From Bacillus marasmi (GTDB lineage Bacteria > Bacillota > Bacilli > Bacillales > Cytobacillaceae): 64,000 nt of DNA. The DNA is taken from the NCBI RefSeq assembly GCF_902168435.1, contig NZ_LR656178.1, forward strand, positions 1-64,000, written 5' to 3'. A program made the position numbers and the translations under genes. A model generated the notes under the pieces. That model saw nothing but the letters and a program-made list of their open reading frames with translations. It searched no databases and had not been told where the DNA came from. The stretch's first letter is position 1; each line of letters starts with the position of its first letter. Positions 8,488 to 16,836 of this stretch are shown here, in pieces.

Positions 8488-9132
8488 ATGAAAAAGGTAA
8501 ATATATTAAAGACAATTACGGATTGCGGAATCGTCGCAATTATTCGCACTGAATCAAAAGAAGAGGCTGTTAAGATATTTGATGCACTAGTAGCAGGTGG
8601 AATCAAGAGCATTGAGATTTCCTATACAACACCGGGAGCAAATGAGGCAATTCAGGCAATTGCTGCTCAATATGGCAATTCAAGCGAAGTCGTTGTTGGA
8701 GCAGGTACAATTTTAGATGCAGAAACAGCAAGGATTGCGATTTTAGCCGGAGCACAATTTATTGTAAGTCCGACCTTCGATGCTCAGACAGCTAAACTTT
8801 GTAATTTATATCAAGTACCATATTTGCCTGGATGTATGACGGTAACGGAAATGAAAACCGCACTAGAATATGGTGTGGACATTATTAAATTGTTCCCAGG
8901 TAATATGTTTAGCCCGGAATTTGTACGGGCAGTTAAAGCTCCGCTCCCACAGGTCAATATTATGCCAACAGGTGGAGTGCGCCTTGAAAATATTGCCGAC
9001 TGGTTCAAAAATGGTTCTGTCGCAGTTGGAATTGGCGATAGTTTAATTGCACCAGCAAAACTAGGAGATTATGAAAAAGTAAGCCAAATTGCTAGTCAAT
9101 ATTTATTAAAGGTTCAAGAAGCAAGGCATTAA
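8488..9132 (+). CDS. 2-dehydro-3-deoxyphosphogluconate (KDPG) aldolase family protein
   Basis: This 214-residue TIM-barrel aldolase splits KDPG into pyruvate and glyceraldehyde 3-phosphate; related members act on KDPGal or 4-hydroxy-2-oxoglutarate. The Schiff-base lysine is K134 in DIIKLFPG, and the catalytic Glu is E43 in SIEISYTTPG. The phosphate-binding PTGGV motif is present. The ATG follows AAAAAGGAGATTGTACAT. No kinase or dehydratase gene of the pathway is adjacent, so whether it serves uronate or gluconate breakdown cannot be said. The upstream region is taken up by the 53-bp array. Confidence 0.92.
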   Translation: MKKVNILKTITDCGIVAIIRTESKEEAVKIFDALVAGGIKSIEISYTTPGANEAIQAIAAQYGNSSEVVVGAGTILDAETARIAILAGAQFIVSPTFDAQTAKLCNLYQVPYLPGCMTVTEMKTALEYGVDIIKLFPGNMFSPEFVRAVKAPLPQVNIMPTGGVRLENIADWFKNGSVAVGIGDSLIAPAKLGDYEKVSQIASQYLLKVQEARH

Positions 9133-9150
9133 TCATTGTAGAGGTAATTA

Positions 9151-9180
9151 TTGGAAACCCCTCAATAAAAGAGTTATAAT
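9151..9180 (+). promoter_or_regulatory. Sigma-A-type promoter
   Basis: TTGGAA (9151-9156), an 18-bp spacer and TATAAT (9175-9180) precede the small membrane protein gene at 9241. Confidence 0.65.
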
Positions 9181-9240
9181 TGTCTTATACAAGTACATTA
9201 TTAACCTTTGGACATTTTTGTTAAGGAGGGGCATTGTAAA

Positions 9241-9414
9241 ATGAAATATCCTGACACGCTTATTGGCTTAGGTTTGATCATTTTGAGTGTATCACTACTA
9301 TTAAATTTAACACTTGATGTTCCAGCGTACATTACTGGAATTGGTATGCTTATTGGAATGGCCATTGAATTATACGGATTATCATTATTCAAAAATCATC
9401 ATAAACCTCGGTAA
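9241..9414 (+). CDS. Small two-span membrane protein
   Basis: The 57-residue product starts at ATG 9241, directly behind AAGGAGGGGCATTGTAAA; an upstream in-frame start at 9208 lacks a ribosome binding site. Two hydrophobic segments (about residues 7-24 and 28-48) make up nearly the whole protein, with a basic tail. I do not recognise a family. It has its own promoter and terminator, which supports a real gene. Confidence 0.75.
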   Translation: MKYPDTLIGLGLIILSVSLLLNLTLDVPAYITGIGMLIGMAIELYGLSLFKNHHKPR

Positions 9415-9450
9415 AAATACAAAAGTAAAAATCATATATTGTTAGATTTA

Positions 9451-9497
9451 GGGCAATTTATCCTATTTGTAGTAGTGGATAAATTGCCCCCTTTTTT
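9451..9497 (+). terminator. Rho-independent terminator
   Basis: The 13-bp perfect arms (9451-9463 and 9477-9489, core GGGCAATTTATCC) are followed by a run of T. Confidence 0.92.
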
Positions 9498-9541
9498 TGT
9501 ATTGAAAGTAGCTTGCAATATACATTTTTATCCAAAACTGG

Positions 9542-9593
9542 TTGACAATATTGGATTACGCTTGTAATATCAATTATAGATTACGTTTGTAAT
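9542..9593 (+). promoter_or_regulatory. Promoter with twin BlaI-type operators
   Basis: TTGACA (9542-9547), a 17-bp spacer and TAATAT (9565-9570) form a strong promoter. Two dyads of the form ATTAC-N4-GTAAT lie at 9555-9568, overlapping the -10 element, and at 9580-9593, 25 bp downstream. BlaI/MecI repressors bind TACA/TGTA-type dyads of this kind, so the repressor gene just downstream is very probably autoregulated here. Confidence 0.85.
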
Positions 9594-9611
9594 ATCGGAG
9601 GTATATATTAA

Positions 9612-10013
9612 ATGACAAAAAATCTTCCTAAAATTTCAGATGCGGAAATGGAAATAATGAAAGTTCTCTGGACAAAATCTCCACAAACCGCAAATGAAAT
9701 CATCGAACACCTAGAGCCTATGATGGATTGGAAGCCAAAAACCATCCGTACACTGATTAACAGATTAGTGCAAAAGGAAGCAGTTTCCTATCATCAGGAG
9801 AAAGGCAGTATGTATGCCTATTTTCCGTTAGTATCTCAAGAAAGCTATCTTCAAGTTGAAACAAAATCGTTATTAAACAGATTTTATGGTGCGGCCTTAA
9901 AACCGTTGCTAGTAAACTTTCTAAAAGAAGAAAAATTATCGCCTGAAGACATTAACGAACTAAAACGCATCTTAGAAGAAAAGTCAGAAGAGGTAAATAG
10001 GAAGGACCAGTAG
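9612..10013 (+). CDS. BlaI/MecI/CopY-family repressor
   Basis: The 133-residue protein has the N-terminal winged helix of BlaI (ISDAEMEIMKVLW and the KTIRTLINRLVQKEAV recognition region) and a C-terminal dimerisation helix. In the classical system the partner membrane protease triggers cleavage of BlaI and derepression. The gene follows twin ATTAC-N4-GTAAT operators and lies 2 bp before the BlaR1-like gene. No beta-lactamase gene is nearby. The regulon is therefore probably the pair itself plus distant targets. Confidence 0.92.
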   Translation: MTKNLPKISDAEMEIMKVLWTKSPQTANEIIEHLEPMMDWKPKTIRTLINRLVQKEAVSYHQEKGSMYAYFPLVSQESYLQVETKSLLNRFYGAALKPLLVNFLKEEKLSPEDINELKRILEEKSEEVNRKDQ

Positions 10014-10015
10014 CA

Positions 10016-12463
10016 ATGAAAGACATTTTTATGAATCATTACTTTTTGCAACTTTTTGACTGGATTATTGAAACATCCATTTATGCTAGCTTGCTAGTCT
10101 GTCTAATTTTAATTATTAAAACTTTATTAAAAAGTAGGCTGTCACCCCGGTGGCATTATCTTCTGTGGTTTGTATTAATAGTCAGAATGATAGTTCCTTG
10201 GTCACCACTGGATTTTAGTATTTACTCATTTTTACCAAAAGAAACTGAAATAGTGACAGGGGAAAATGAAACTGAAGTTGCGCCAAAAAATGGATCAGTA
10301 CCTGAATTGAGTAAACCTAGTTCAAATCAAGGTGTAGATGAAAACCTTTTTGAGACTAGTAACTTGCCTGTCCCAAAGGAACTGAATAGTGAAACTATAA
10401 CTACGCAAAATGAGAAAAAAGAAACGCCGATTTCCATATATAATGTGGCCTATGTCATTTGGTTAGCGGGAGTTTTGATATTTAGCATTGGGACTTATTT
10501 AATAAATAGAAAGCTACATAACTACATTAAGCATAAGCCGGTGGTTACGGACAATCGTGTATTAACCATACTTCAGAATTGTAAGAAGTCAATGTCGATA
10601 AAGCGCTCTATCCCATTACAATTATCTGGAAATATCTCAAGTCCCACGGTTCTTGGTTACTTTCGTCCGAAAATACTTATTTCAAATTTGTTAATCAATC
10701 AATTAACTGATCAACAATTGCAGCATATCTTTTTGCATGAATTATCACATATCAAACGTCGTGATGTTGGTGTTAATTGGCTCATGCATATTTTACTCAT
10801 CCTAAATTGGTTTAATCCGATTCTTTGGTGGGCCTACTACTGTATGCGGGAGGATCAAGAGCTTGCCTGCGATGCGTATGCACTGACCTTTATGGCTGAT
10901 GACGAAAAACTTTCCTATGGAAATACAATCATCAGTCTCTTAGAAAAATACGCAAAATACTATCAAACACCAAGTTTAGCAAATTTAAGTAGGAATAAAC
11001 GTAGTATAAAGAGGAGAATTATTTTGATTAAAAAATTCGAAAAAAAATCGTACCGCTGGTCAGCTCTCGGTATTTTTACGATCATAATTGTTTCAGTTTT
11101 TTCCTTAATTAATACACAAGCACAGGGCTCAAATGAGAAGCATGAGGAAGCGACTAAAACTAAAGAATCAACACAAAATGAAAAGAATGGCTCAATCTAC
11201 ACTCCACCTATAAAGAAAGAGTCGTATGAGGAAATGTCGAAAGAAGAGGTAGTATTTAAACTATTAAATACAGTGGACTATTTTCACACCGCGGTAGGGA
11301 AATTTGAAAGTCGTGATCAATATAATGGAGAATCGACAGGAACAGTAAAGTTCGAATTCCAAATTAGTAATAAGGATGTAATTGGTGGATACGAAAAATA
11401 TATGCATGTCCCTGATGAAAATCTTGAAATAACTAGCGTACAAAATGTAGAAGAATATTATAATGATAAAACTTTATGGACATTAAACCCAGATAGGATG
11501 ATTTATCAAATACATGATTATAAGGTTGAGCCCAAAAAGGAAAAGGTTACACCAGAAGACGCTTTTTCAATTGAACTAAATAAAATTTACGATTCAAGGG
11601 ATAAGTTTAGAGAAAGACCTCCAATAGGAATTGCATCTGGGACGATCTTTCCTTATGAGGAAACATCCAAGTATTTAAGATTTACAAACCTATGGGAAAT
11701 TGAGAATCAGAACGAAAAGCTGCTTGGGCATAATACAATTGTTTTATTTGGAAAAATTGATAACAGTATCATTAATGATATGCAACCAGATGTAAGAGCG
11801 TTTCGTTTTTGGGTAGATAAAGATACTGGATTTTTATTAAAACGTGAAATTTACAATGACAAGGGGGACATCATCAGTTATCTTCACCCAGAAAGTTTGT
11901 CTGTAAATGTTCCGATTAACAAAACACAATTCGTACCAGCATTGAAAGATTATCAAGAATTAAAATTGGGCGAGCTTCCATATAAAGACAAAAGAGAGAA
12001 AGATATAGAGGTTATTGAACATGCAGATAATAAGAAGGAAGAGGTGGAAGATGTAGTTAAAATAATTCGAACTAAAGTCCCGTCATTATTTGAATTTTCA
12101 AATCCAGACCTGCAACTTTTCTCTGCTAGTCTGGAAAAATATAAAAAATATTATCATGCGTACTTTGTTTATTACTACAATAAAGATGTTGAAGATGATC
12201 ATATTTCCCGTGTGATTTATGTAAGATCCTATCACAAAAAATCTGTTGTGAAATCAATTGGTGATTTTGGAACTGACAGAGGAAACAAACTCGAAACATT
12301 CGAGTTCAATGGTATCAAATGGAGTGCGTATGAAGTAAAGAATACTCCAGATATCCACCTGATTGGGAGTTTAGGTGACTATAAATACGAAATGGTTTTA
12401 CAAGGAATTAGTTTAGATGAAACAAAAGGACTATTGCCAACGTTTGTAAAGATTACTGAGTAA
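10016..12463 (+). CDS. BlaR1-like M56 membrane metalloprotease with a non-penicillin-binding sensor
   Basis: The first 345 residues follow the BlaR1 plan: N-terminal spans, the zinc motif H241-E-L-S-H245 followed by the downstream Glu of EDQELACDAYA, and a span near residues 346-364. The usual C-terminal penicillin-binding domain (SxxK, KTG) is missing. Instead there are about 450 extracytoplasmic residues: first a region resembling LolA/MucB-type folds in spacing and beta-rich pattern, then a charged linker near residue 660, then a C-terminal part like DUF4367 (WSAYEVKNTPD...YKYEMVLQG). I infer that it senses something other than beta-lactams, possibly a lipid or an envelope peptide. It is coupled to the BlaI gene. 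Confidence 0.85.
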   Translation: MKDIFMNHYFLQLFDWIIETSIYASLLVCLILIIKTLLKSRLSPRWHYLLWFVLIVRMIVPWSPLDFSIYSFLPKETEIVTGENETEVAPKNGSVPELSKPSSNQGVDENLFETSNLPVPKELNSETITTQNEKKETPISIYNVAYVIWLAGVLIFSIGTYLINRKLHNYIKHKPVVTDNRVLTILQNCKKSMSIKRSIPLQLSGNISSPTVLGYFRPKILISNLLINQLTDQQLQHIFLHELSHIKRRDVGVNWLMHILLILNWFNPILWWAYYCMREDQELACDAYALTFMADDEKLSYGNTIISLLEKYAKYYQTPSLANLSRNKRSIKRRIILIKKFEKKSYRWSALGIFTIIIVSVFSLINTQAQGSNEKHEEATKTKESTQNEKNGSIYTPPIKKESYEEMSKEEVVFKLLNTVDYFHTAVGKFESRDQYNGESTGTVKFEFQISNKDVIGGYEKYMHVPDENLEITSVQNVEEYYNDKTLWTLNPDRMIYQIHDYKVEPKKEKVTPEDAFSIELNKIYDSRDKFRERPPIGIASGTIFPYEETSKYLRFTNLWEIENQNEKLLGHNTIVLFGKIDNSIINDMQPDVRAFRFWVDKDTGFLLKREIYNDKGDIISYLHPESLSVNVPINKTQFVPALKDYQELKLGELPYKDKREKDIEVIEHADNKKEEVEDVVKIIRTKVPSLFEFSNPDLQLFSASLEKYKKYYHAYFVYYYNKDVEDDHISRVIYVRSYHKKSVVKSIGDFGTDRGNKLETFEFNGIKWSAYEVKNTPDIHLIGSLGDYKYEMVLQGISLDETKGLLPTFVKITE

Positions 12464-12472
12464 CAAATTAGG

Positions 12473-12513
12473 GTGCGAATACTTTTCATTGGTATTCGCA
12501 CTTTTCTTTTTTT
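12473..12513 (+). terminator. Rho-independent terminator
   Basis: The perfect arms GTGCGAATAC and GTATTCGCAC are followed by a T-rich tail. It closes the BlaI/BlaR1-like operon. Confidence 0.92.
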
Positions 12514-12602
12514 AAGACTTCCCAGTATTAAACGGTTTACAGGTTAAATTTTCCAATTTGTGTGTTAATATGTAATTATTATTTTAGAAGAGGTGAGTTA
12601 AG

Positions 12603-13304
12603 TTGAGTCAAGTTGAGAGTAGCAGCAAGTTGGATTTGGAAAGGATTGTTTTCATCGGGAGAACCTTTGAGGAGTATATGGCGATGTTCTCACTACCTGA
12701 GGATGAATTAAAAAGTAAGACGATTCTTGATTGTCCAGCCGGAGCCTGTTCATTTAGTGCTGTGGGCAATAGAAAAGGTTTTGACATAACAGCTTGTGAT
12801 ATTGCTTATTATCACGACATTAGTGACTTGAAAAGTAAAGGTTTGTTAGATATCGAACACGCAATGGGAAAAATGAGGTTTTCCCAAAAGAATTATCGTT
12901 GGAATTATTTTCGCGATATTGAAGGTCTAAGAAAACATCGCTTAAGTGCACTTCATAATTGTGTTGACGATATGATGAATAGGTGTGAACGGTACATTCC
13001 TGTTATTTTACCGTCCTTACCATTTGATGATGACCAATTCGACGTTGTCCTCTCCGCACATTTTCTATTTATGTATGGGGATCGCTTAGATTACCAGTTT
13101 CACCAGGATACATTAAATGAGTTATTACGTGTTGCGAAGGAGGAAGTGCGAATTTTCCCACTCGTTGATCTTAGCGGACAAAGGTATGCAGATTTAGATA
13201 AATTAATTCATGATCTATCCAAAAGTGGGTATACTTGCGAGGAAGAAACTGTAAGATATGAATTTCAATTAAATGCTAACTCTATGCTAAAAATAAGTAA
13301 ATAA
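12603..13304 (+). CDS. Class I SAM-dependent methyltransferase-like protein
   Basis: The 233-residue protein has a Rossmann-type motif I (TILDCPAGACSF), an acidic residue after strand 2 (ITACDIAYY) and a late motif (FDVVLSAHFLFMYGD), which mark a methyltransferase fold. The substrate is unknown. The start is TTG at 12603 behind AGAGGTGAGTTAAG. It is followed after 39 bp by the chorismate mutase gene, possibly in one transcript. Confidence 0.82.
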   Translation: MSQVESSSKLDLERIVFIGRTFEEYMAMFSLPEDELKSKTILDCPAGACSFSAVGNRKGFDITACDIAYYHDISDLKSKGLLDIEHAMGKMRFSQKNYRWNYFRDIEGLRKHRLSALHNCVDDMMNRCERYIPVILPSLPFDDDQFDVVLSAHFLFMYGDRLDYQFHQDTLNELLRVAKEEVRIFPLVDLSGQRYADLDKLIHDLSKSGYTCEEETVRYEFQLNANSMLKISK

Positions 13305-13343
13305 TCATCCTTAACATAAGTAGATTGGGAGGAAGCTAGTAAG

Positions 13344-13640
13344 ATGCTAGAGTGTAAGAATATCAATGAGGTAAGAGAAAATATTGATAACCTCGATCGA
13401 CAAATAGTAAAGTTAATAAGTGAAAGAAGTAAATTTGTTGAGCAAGCTGCAAAATTCAAGACCGACACCGATGATGTAAAAGCCCCCGAACGAGTTGAGG
13501 CCGTTATTCAAAAAGTTAAGGCCATTGCAGAAAAAAACGATGTTAATCCCCAAATTATTGAACAAGTATACAGAACGATGATAACTTGTTTTATCAATGA
13601 AGAATTAATTCATCATTCAAAAATAAATAACAAACAATGA
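13344..13640 (+). CDS. Chorismate mutase type II / PchB-like protein
   Basis: This 98-residue all-helical protein has the AroQ-class pattern: R-x-x-I-D-x-L-D-R-Q-I-V near the start, then ISERSKFVEQAAKFK and a C-terminal IIEQVYRTMITCFINEE helix. Members convert chorismate to prephenate; PchB relatives also act as isochorismate-pyruvate lyases, and the sequence alone does not separate these. The start is behind GGAGGAAGCTAGTAAG. No aromatic or siderophore genes are adjacent. A perfect terminator follows. Confidence 0.88.
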   Translation: MLECKNINEVRENIDNLDRQIVKLISERSKFVEQAAKFKTDTDDVKAPERVEAVIQKVKAIAEKNDVNPQIIEQVYRTMITCFINEELIHHSKINNKQ

Positions 13641-13641
13641 T

Positions 13642-13676
13642 AAAAATGCTCAGAGCTCCGTGTTCTGAGCATTTTT
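13642..13676 (+). terminator. Rho-independent terminator
   Basis: The 13-bp perfect arms (core AATGCTCAGA/TCTGAGCATT) enclose a 9-nt loop and end in five T. The symmetrical A/T flanks could let it work on both strands. Confidence 0.92.
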
Positions 13677-13720
13677 GTGTGAGATTTTCAAATTAGAAAA
13701 TCTAGTGGAAAAGTCAAAGG

Positions 13721-13890
13721 ATTGGTAACAAAAAATCGCGTCCATGTTTAAAAACTGTTACCAATAACCTCTATTGATAACAAATCACACTACATATTAT
13801 AAGAAACTGTTACCAATCAGCCCTATTGGTAACAAAAATCGAAATTATTTCTATCAAATTGTTACCAACAGATAATATTGATAACCTAAC
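13721..13890. repeat. 52-bp tandem hairpin array (array B, GTTACCAAT family)
   Basis: TGTTACCAAT-type left arms start at 13756, 13808 and 13860, and ATTGGTAAC-type right arms at 13721, 13773, 13825 and 13877. All steps are exactly 52 bp. The best unit is TGTTACCAAT-N7-ATTGGTAACA with perfect 10-bp arms. The linkers between hairpins are A/T-rich and less conserved. The rest of the gap to 14000 holds only weak traces (GGTAACC, AGTAACCAAT) and no gene. The same family occurs again at 45691. Confidence 0.93.
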
Positions 13891-14029
13891 TACGATTACC
13901 ACATCCCATCAGTAACCAATCTACCAAAACCACTCCTCAAACAACAAAAAATCAACCTCGCACACCCCGGGTAACCCTTAGTCCCGATAATATATTAAAA
14001 AAGTATAGATGATATTAAAAGAGTGCTAG

Positions 14030-14066
14030 TGATAACGCTTTCACGAAAGCGCATACAAGCTATAAT
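14030..14066 (+). promoter_or_regulatory. cre site overlapping the sugar-transporter promoter
   Basis: TGATAACGCTTTCA (14030-14043) matches the CcpA cre consensus TGWAARCGYTWNCW with one mismatch. It sits over the -35 region of a promoter whose -10 is TATAAT (14061-14066). A small dyad, CGCTTTC-AC-GAAAGCG, covers the same bases. CcpA-mediated repression of sugar uptake by glucose is the expected effect. Confidence 0.8.
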
Positions 14067-14109
14067 TAGCCTTGTAAGACAAATTACTAGCCTTGAAAGG
14101 GGAATACAG

Positions 14110-15216
14110 ATGAAAAAAAGCTTGAAAACAATTTCTCTAATGATTGCTGCAATCATGTTCGCACTAATTATTACTGGTTGCGGTAATAGTAGTGATAGCA
14201 AGATTAGCGTAGGGATCGTTCTTCCAACAAAAGATGAGCCAAGATGGGTTCAAGACGAACAACGCTTCAAGGATGCTCTAGATGGTACGGACTATACTAC
14301 AGAGATTTTGTTCAGCCAAGGTTCTTCTGCTAAGGAAAAAGAAAACGTTGAAACATTAATCAACAAAGGTATCGAAGTTTTAATTATTTGTCCTCAAGAT
14401 GGTGATGCTGCTGCAGCTGCAGTTGAAGCTGCTAAAAAAGAGGGAATTACAGTTATCTCTTATGACCGTCTAATCACAAATACTGATGCTGTTGATTACT
14501 ATGTAACTTTTGACAGCCTTGCAGTTGGTGCCGCTCAAGCTCAATATTTAGTTGACAACGTTGAAGGAACAAACGTACCGTTATACCTTTATGCTGGTGC
14601 TGCTTCTGATAACAATGCATTCTTATTCTTCGAAGGTGCTTGGAGCGTGCTTCAACCAAAAATCGCTGATGGCACATTCAAAATCGCTAACTCTAAAGAA
14701 GCTGAAAGCTTAAAAGATAAAGCTGATCTCTCACGTGACCAATTAGGTAAAATCATCGGCCAGGTTACAACAAACTGGGAGCCAAGTGATGCGAAAAACA
14801 AAGCTCAAACTCACTTAACTGCTGCAAGCGATGACTTAAAAGGTAATGTAGCTATCCTTGCTCCAAATGATGGCACTGCTCGTTCAATCGCTGATGTATT
14901 TGGTACTGACAAAGCGGTTTCAAGCTTTGTTATTACAGGTCAAGATGCTGAAAAAGCTTCTATCCAGTACATCATTGATGGCAAGCAATCTATGACAGTA
15001 TTCAAGGATGTTCGTACTCTAGTTAAAGATGCGATGGATATGGCCGTTAAGATCCTTGATGGTGATAAGCCGGAAACAACTGGTTCTTACGACAATGGAA
15101 ACAAAGATGTAAAAGCAAAACAAACTGATGTTATCGTAGTGGACAAAGACAATGTTAAGAAAGAACTTATCGAGTCTAAGTACTACAAAGAAAGCGAATT
15201 CACTGGTTTGAAATAA
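14110..15216 (+). CDS. chvE: ChvE-type sugar-binding lipoprotein
   Basis: The 368-residue solute-binding protein has a lipoprotein signal (lipobox ITGC, lipidated C24) and the periplasmic-binding-protein fold of the ChvE/multiple-monosaccharide type: KISVGIVLPTKDEPRWVQD, ISYDRLI and VITGQDAE blocks. It captures a monosaccharide outside the cell and delivers it to the ABC transporter encoded next. The start is ATG 14110 behind GAAAGGGGAATACAG. Codon use favours C- and T-ending codons, as in a highly expressed gene. The cre site suggests carbon catabolite repression, and a hairpin behind the gene would allow more binding protein than transporter to be made. Confidence 0.88.
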   Translation: MKKSLKTISLMIAAIMFALIITGCGNSSDSKISVGIVLPTKDEPRWVQDEQRFKDALDGTDYTTEILFSQGSSAKEKENVETLINKGIEVLIICPQDGDAAAAAVEAAKKEGITVISYDRLITNTDAVDYYVTFDSLAVGAAQAQYLVDNVEGTNVPLYLYAGAASDNNAFLFFEGAWSVLQPKIADGTFKIANSKEAESLKDKADLSRDQLGKIIGQVTTNWEPSDAKNKAQTHLTAASDDLKGNVAILAPNDGTARSIADVFGTDKAVSSFVITGQDAEKASIQYIIDGKQSMTVFKDVRTLVKDAMDMAVKILDGDKPETTGSYDNGNKDVKAKQTDVIVVDKDNVKKELIESKYYKESEFTGLK

Positions 15217-15235
15217 GAAAACATAGGTAGTTTAA

Positions 15236-15266
15236 GGAATAGTGATAGAGCATCTATCACTATTCC
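15236..15266 (+). terminator. Intercistronic hairpin after the binding-protein gene
   Basis: The 13-bp perfect arms (GGAATAGTGATAG and its complement) enclose a 5-nt loop, with only a weak T-tail. It probably works as a partial terminator or 3' stabiliser, so the binding protein is expressed above the downstream ATPase. Confidence 0.8.
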
Positions 15267-15302
15267 TTCATTGTAAGTTGGTGTGTTAAGGAGGGATCTT
15301 GG

Positions 15303-16823
15303 ATGAGCGAGTATATCTTGGAAATGAATCAAATTTCTAAAGAGTTCACAGGTGTCAAAGCACTTAGCAATGTTAATTTTAAAGTGAAAAAAGGCGAGAT
15401 TCACTGCTTAATTGGGGAGAATGGTGCTGGGAAATCAACATTGATGAAGGTGCTAAGCGGTGTTTATTCATATGGAACGTATGAGGGCGATATTGTATTT
15501 GAAGGTAAAGTTCAAAAGTTTAACAAAATTAACGATAGTGTCAATACCGGTATTGTGATTATTTATCAAGAGTTGGCATTGTTTCCTGATTTGACAGTCT
15601 ATGAAAATATTTATGCGGGTAATGAAGTGAAGCGCGGAGCATTTATTGATTGGAATAAGACAATTGTTCAGTCTAAGCAAATGCTTGAAAAAGTAAAGCT
15701 AAAAGTAAATCCTGAAACATTGGTAAAAGAGTTAGGCGTTGGTAAACAACAGTTAGTCGAAATCGCTAAAGCATTGAGTAAAAACGTAAAGCTACTTATT
15801 TTGGACGAGCCGACTGCGGCACTAAATGAAGACGACAGTGAAAACCTGTTGGAGCTGTTGCGAGAACTTAAAAAGCAGGGAATTACCTGTATAATGATTT
15901 CACATAAGCTTAAGGAAGTTATTTCCATCGCGGATAAAGCGACAGTTTTACGTGATGGTCAAACCATTTGTACACTTGATAAGGCAAAGGGTGAAATTTC
16001 TGAAAGCATCATAATTAAGAACATGGTCGGTCGAGAGATTGATGATATATATCCGAAACGTAATAATAAACAATTTGGTGAGAAGATTTTAGAACTCCAT
16101 AAATGGTCTGCCTACGATCCGCAGTTAGGTCGTAAAGTTGTAAAAGATGTTGACCTGCATGTGAAAAAAGGTGAGATTGTTGGAATTGCTGGCTTGATGG
16201 GCTCGGGACGAACAGAGCTTGCGCTAAGTATATTTGGTAATCCTAAATCCTATAAGCTGCAAGGTGATTTAGTTTTAGAGGGTTCTTCGCGAAGCTTGCC
16301 ACATACGCGTGATGCGATAAAAGCTGGAATCGCTTATGTGACGGAGGACCGAAAAGGCGACGGACTATTCTTGATTCAGGATATCAAAAATAATATATCT
16401 GCTGCCAATCTCCATGGGATTGCTAAAAGTGGAATTATCAATAGTAATGAAGAAATTAATATCGCAAATAGCTATAAGACATCTATGAATATTAAAGCGC
16501 CTTCGATTGAACAAATTGTTGGCAATTTAAGTGGTGGTAACCAGCAGAAGGTGAGCTTAGGGAAGTGGCTGTTTGTAGGACCGAAGTTGTTAATATTAGA
16601 TGAACCAACACGAGGCATTGACGTTGGGGCAAAATTTGAAATTTATACTATCATGAACAAGCTGATAAGTGAAGGCATGAGCATTATCATGATTTCCTCA
16701 GAGCTCGGTGAAGTACTTGGTATGAGCGATCGAATTTATGTTATGGCAGAGGGTAAAATCAAGGGTGAGCTATCGGTAGATGAGGCCAACCAAGAAAATA
16801 TTATGGAACTTGCAACGCAATAG
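15303..16823 (+). CDS. gguA: Sugar ABC transporter ATPase, double-domain, GguA/MmsA type
   Basis: The 506-residue protein contains two ATPase halves. The first has an intact Walker A (GENGAGKST) and Walker B (LLILDEPTAAL). In the second, Walker A is replaced by GLMGSGRTE, as is usual for this family, while the signature LSGGNQQK and Walker B are kept. It drives uptake of the sugar delivered by the ChvE-type protein. The start is behind GGAGGGATCTTGG. The permease follows 13 bp later. Confidence 0.92.
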   Translation: MSEYILEMNQISKEFTGVKALSNVNFKVKKGEIHCLIGENGAGKSTLMKVLSGVYSYGTYEGDIVFEGKVQKFNKINDSVNTGIVIIYQELALFPDLTVYENIYAGNEVKRGAFIDWNKTIVQSKQMLEKVKLKVNPETLVKELGVGKQQLVEIAKALSKNVKLLILDEPTAALNEDDSENLLELLRELKKQGITCIMISHKLKEVISIADKATVLRDGQTICTLDKAKGEISESIIIKNMVGREIDDIYPKRNNKQFGEKILELHKWSAYDPQLGRKVVKDVDLHVKKGEIVGIAGLMGSGRTELALSIFGNPKSYKLQGDLVLEGSSRSLPHTRDAIKAGIAYVTEDRKGDGLFLIQDIKNNISAANLHGIAKSGIINSNEEINIANSYKTSMNIKAPSIEQIVGNLSGGNQQKVSLGKWLFVGPKLLILDEPTRGIDVGAKFEIYTIMNKLISEGMSIIMISSELGEVLGMSDRIYVMAEGKIKGELSVDEANQENIMELATQ

Positions 16824-16836
16824 GAGGTTAAAACCT

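Noticed and set aside
9612-12463. Beta-lactam resistance locus
   Set aside because: BlaI and the M56 protease are present, but there is no beta-lactamase or mecA-type gene and the sensor lacks penicillin-binding motifs.
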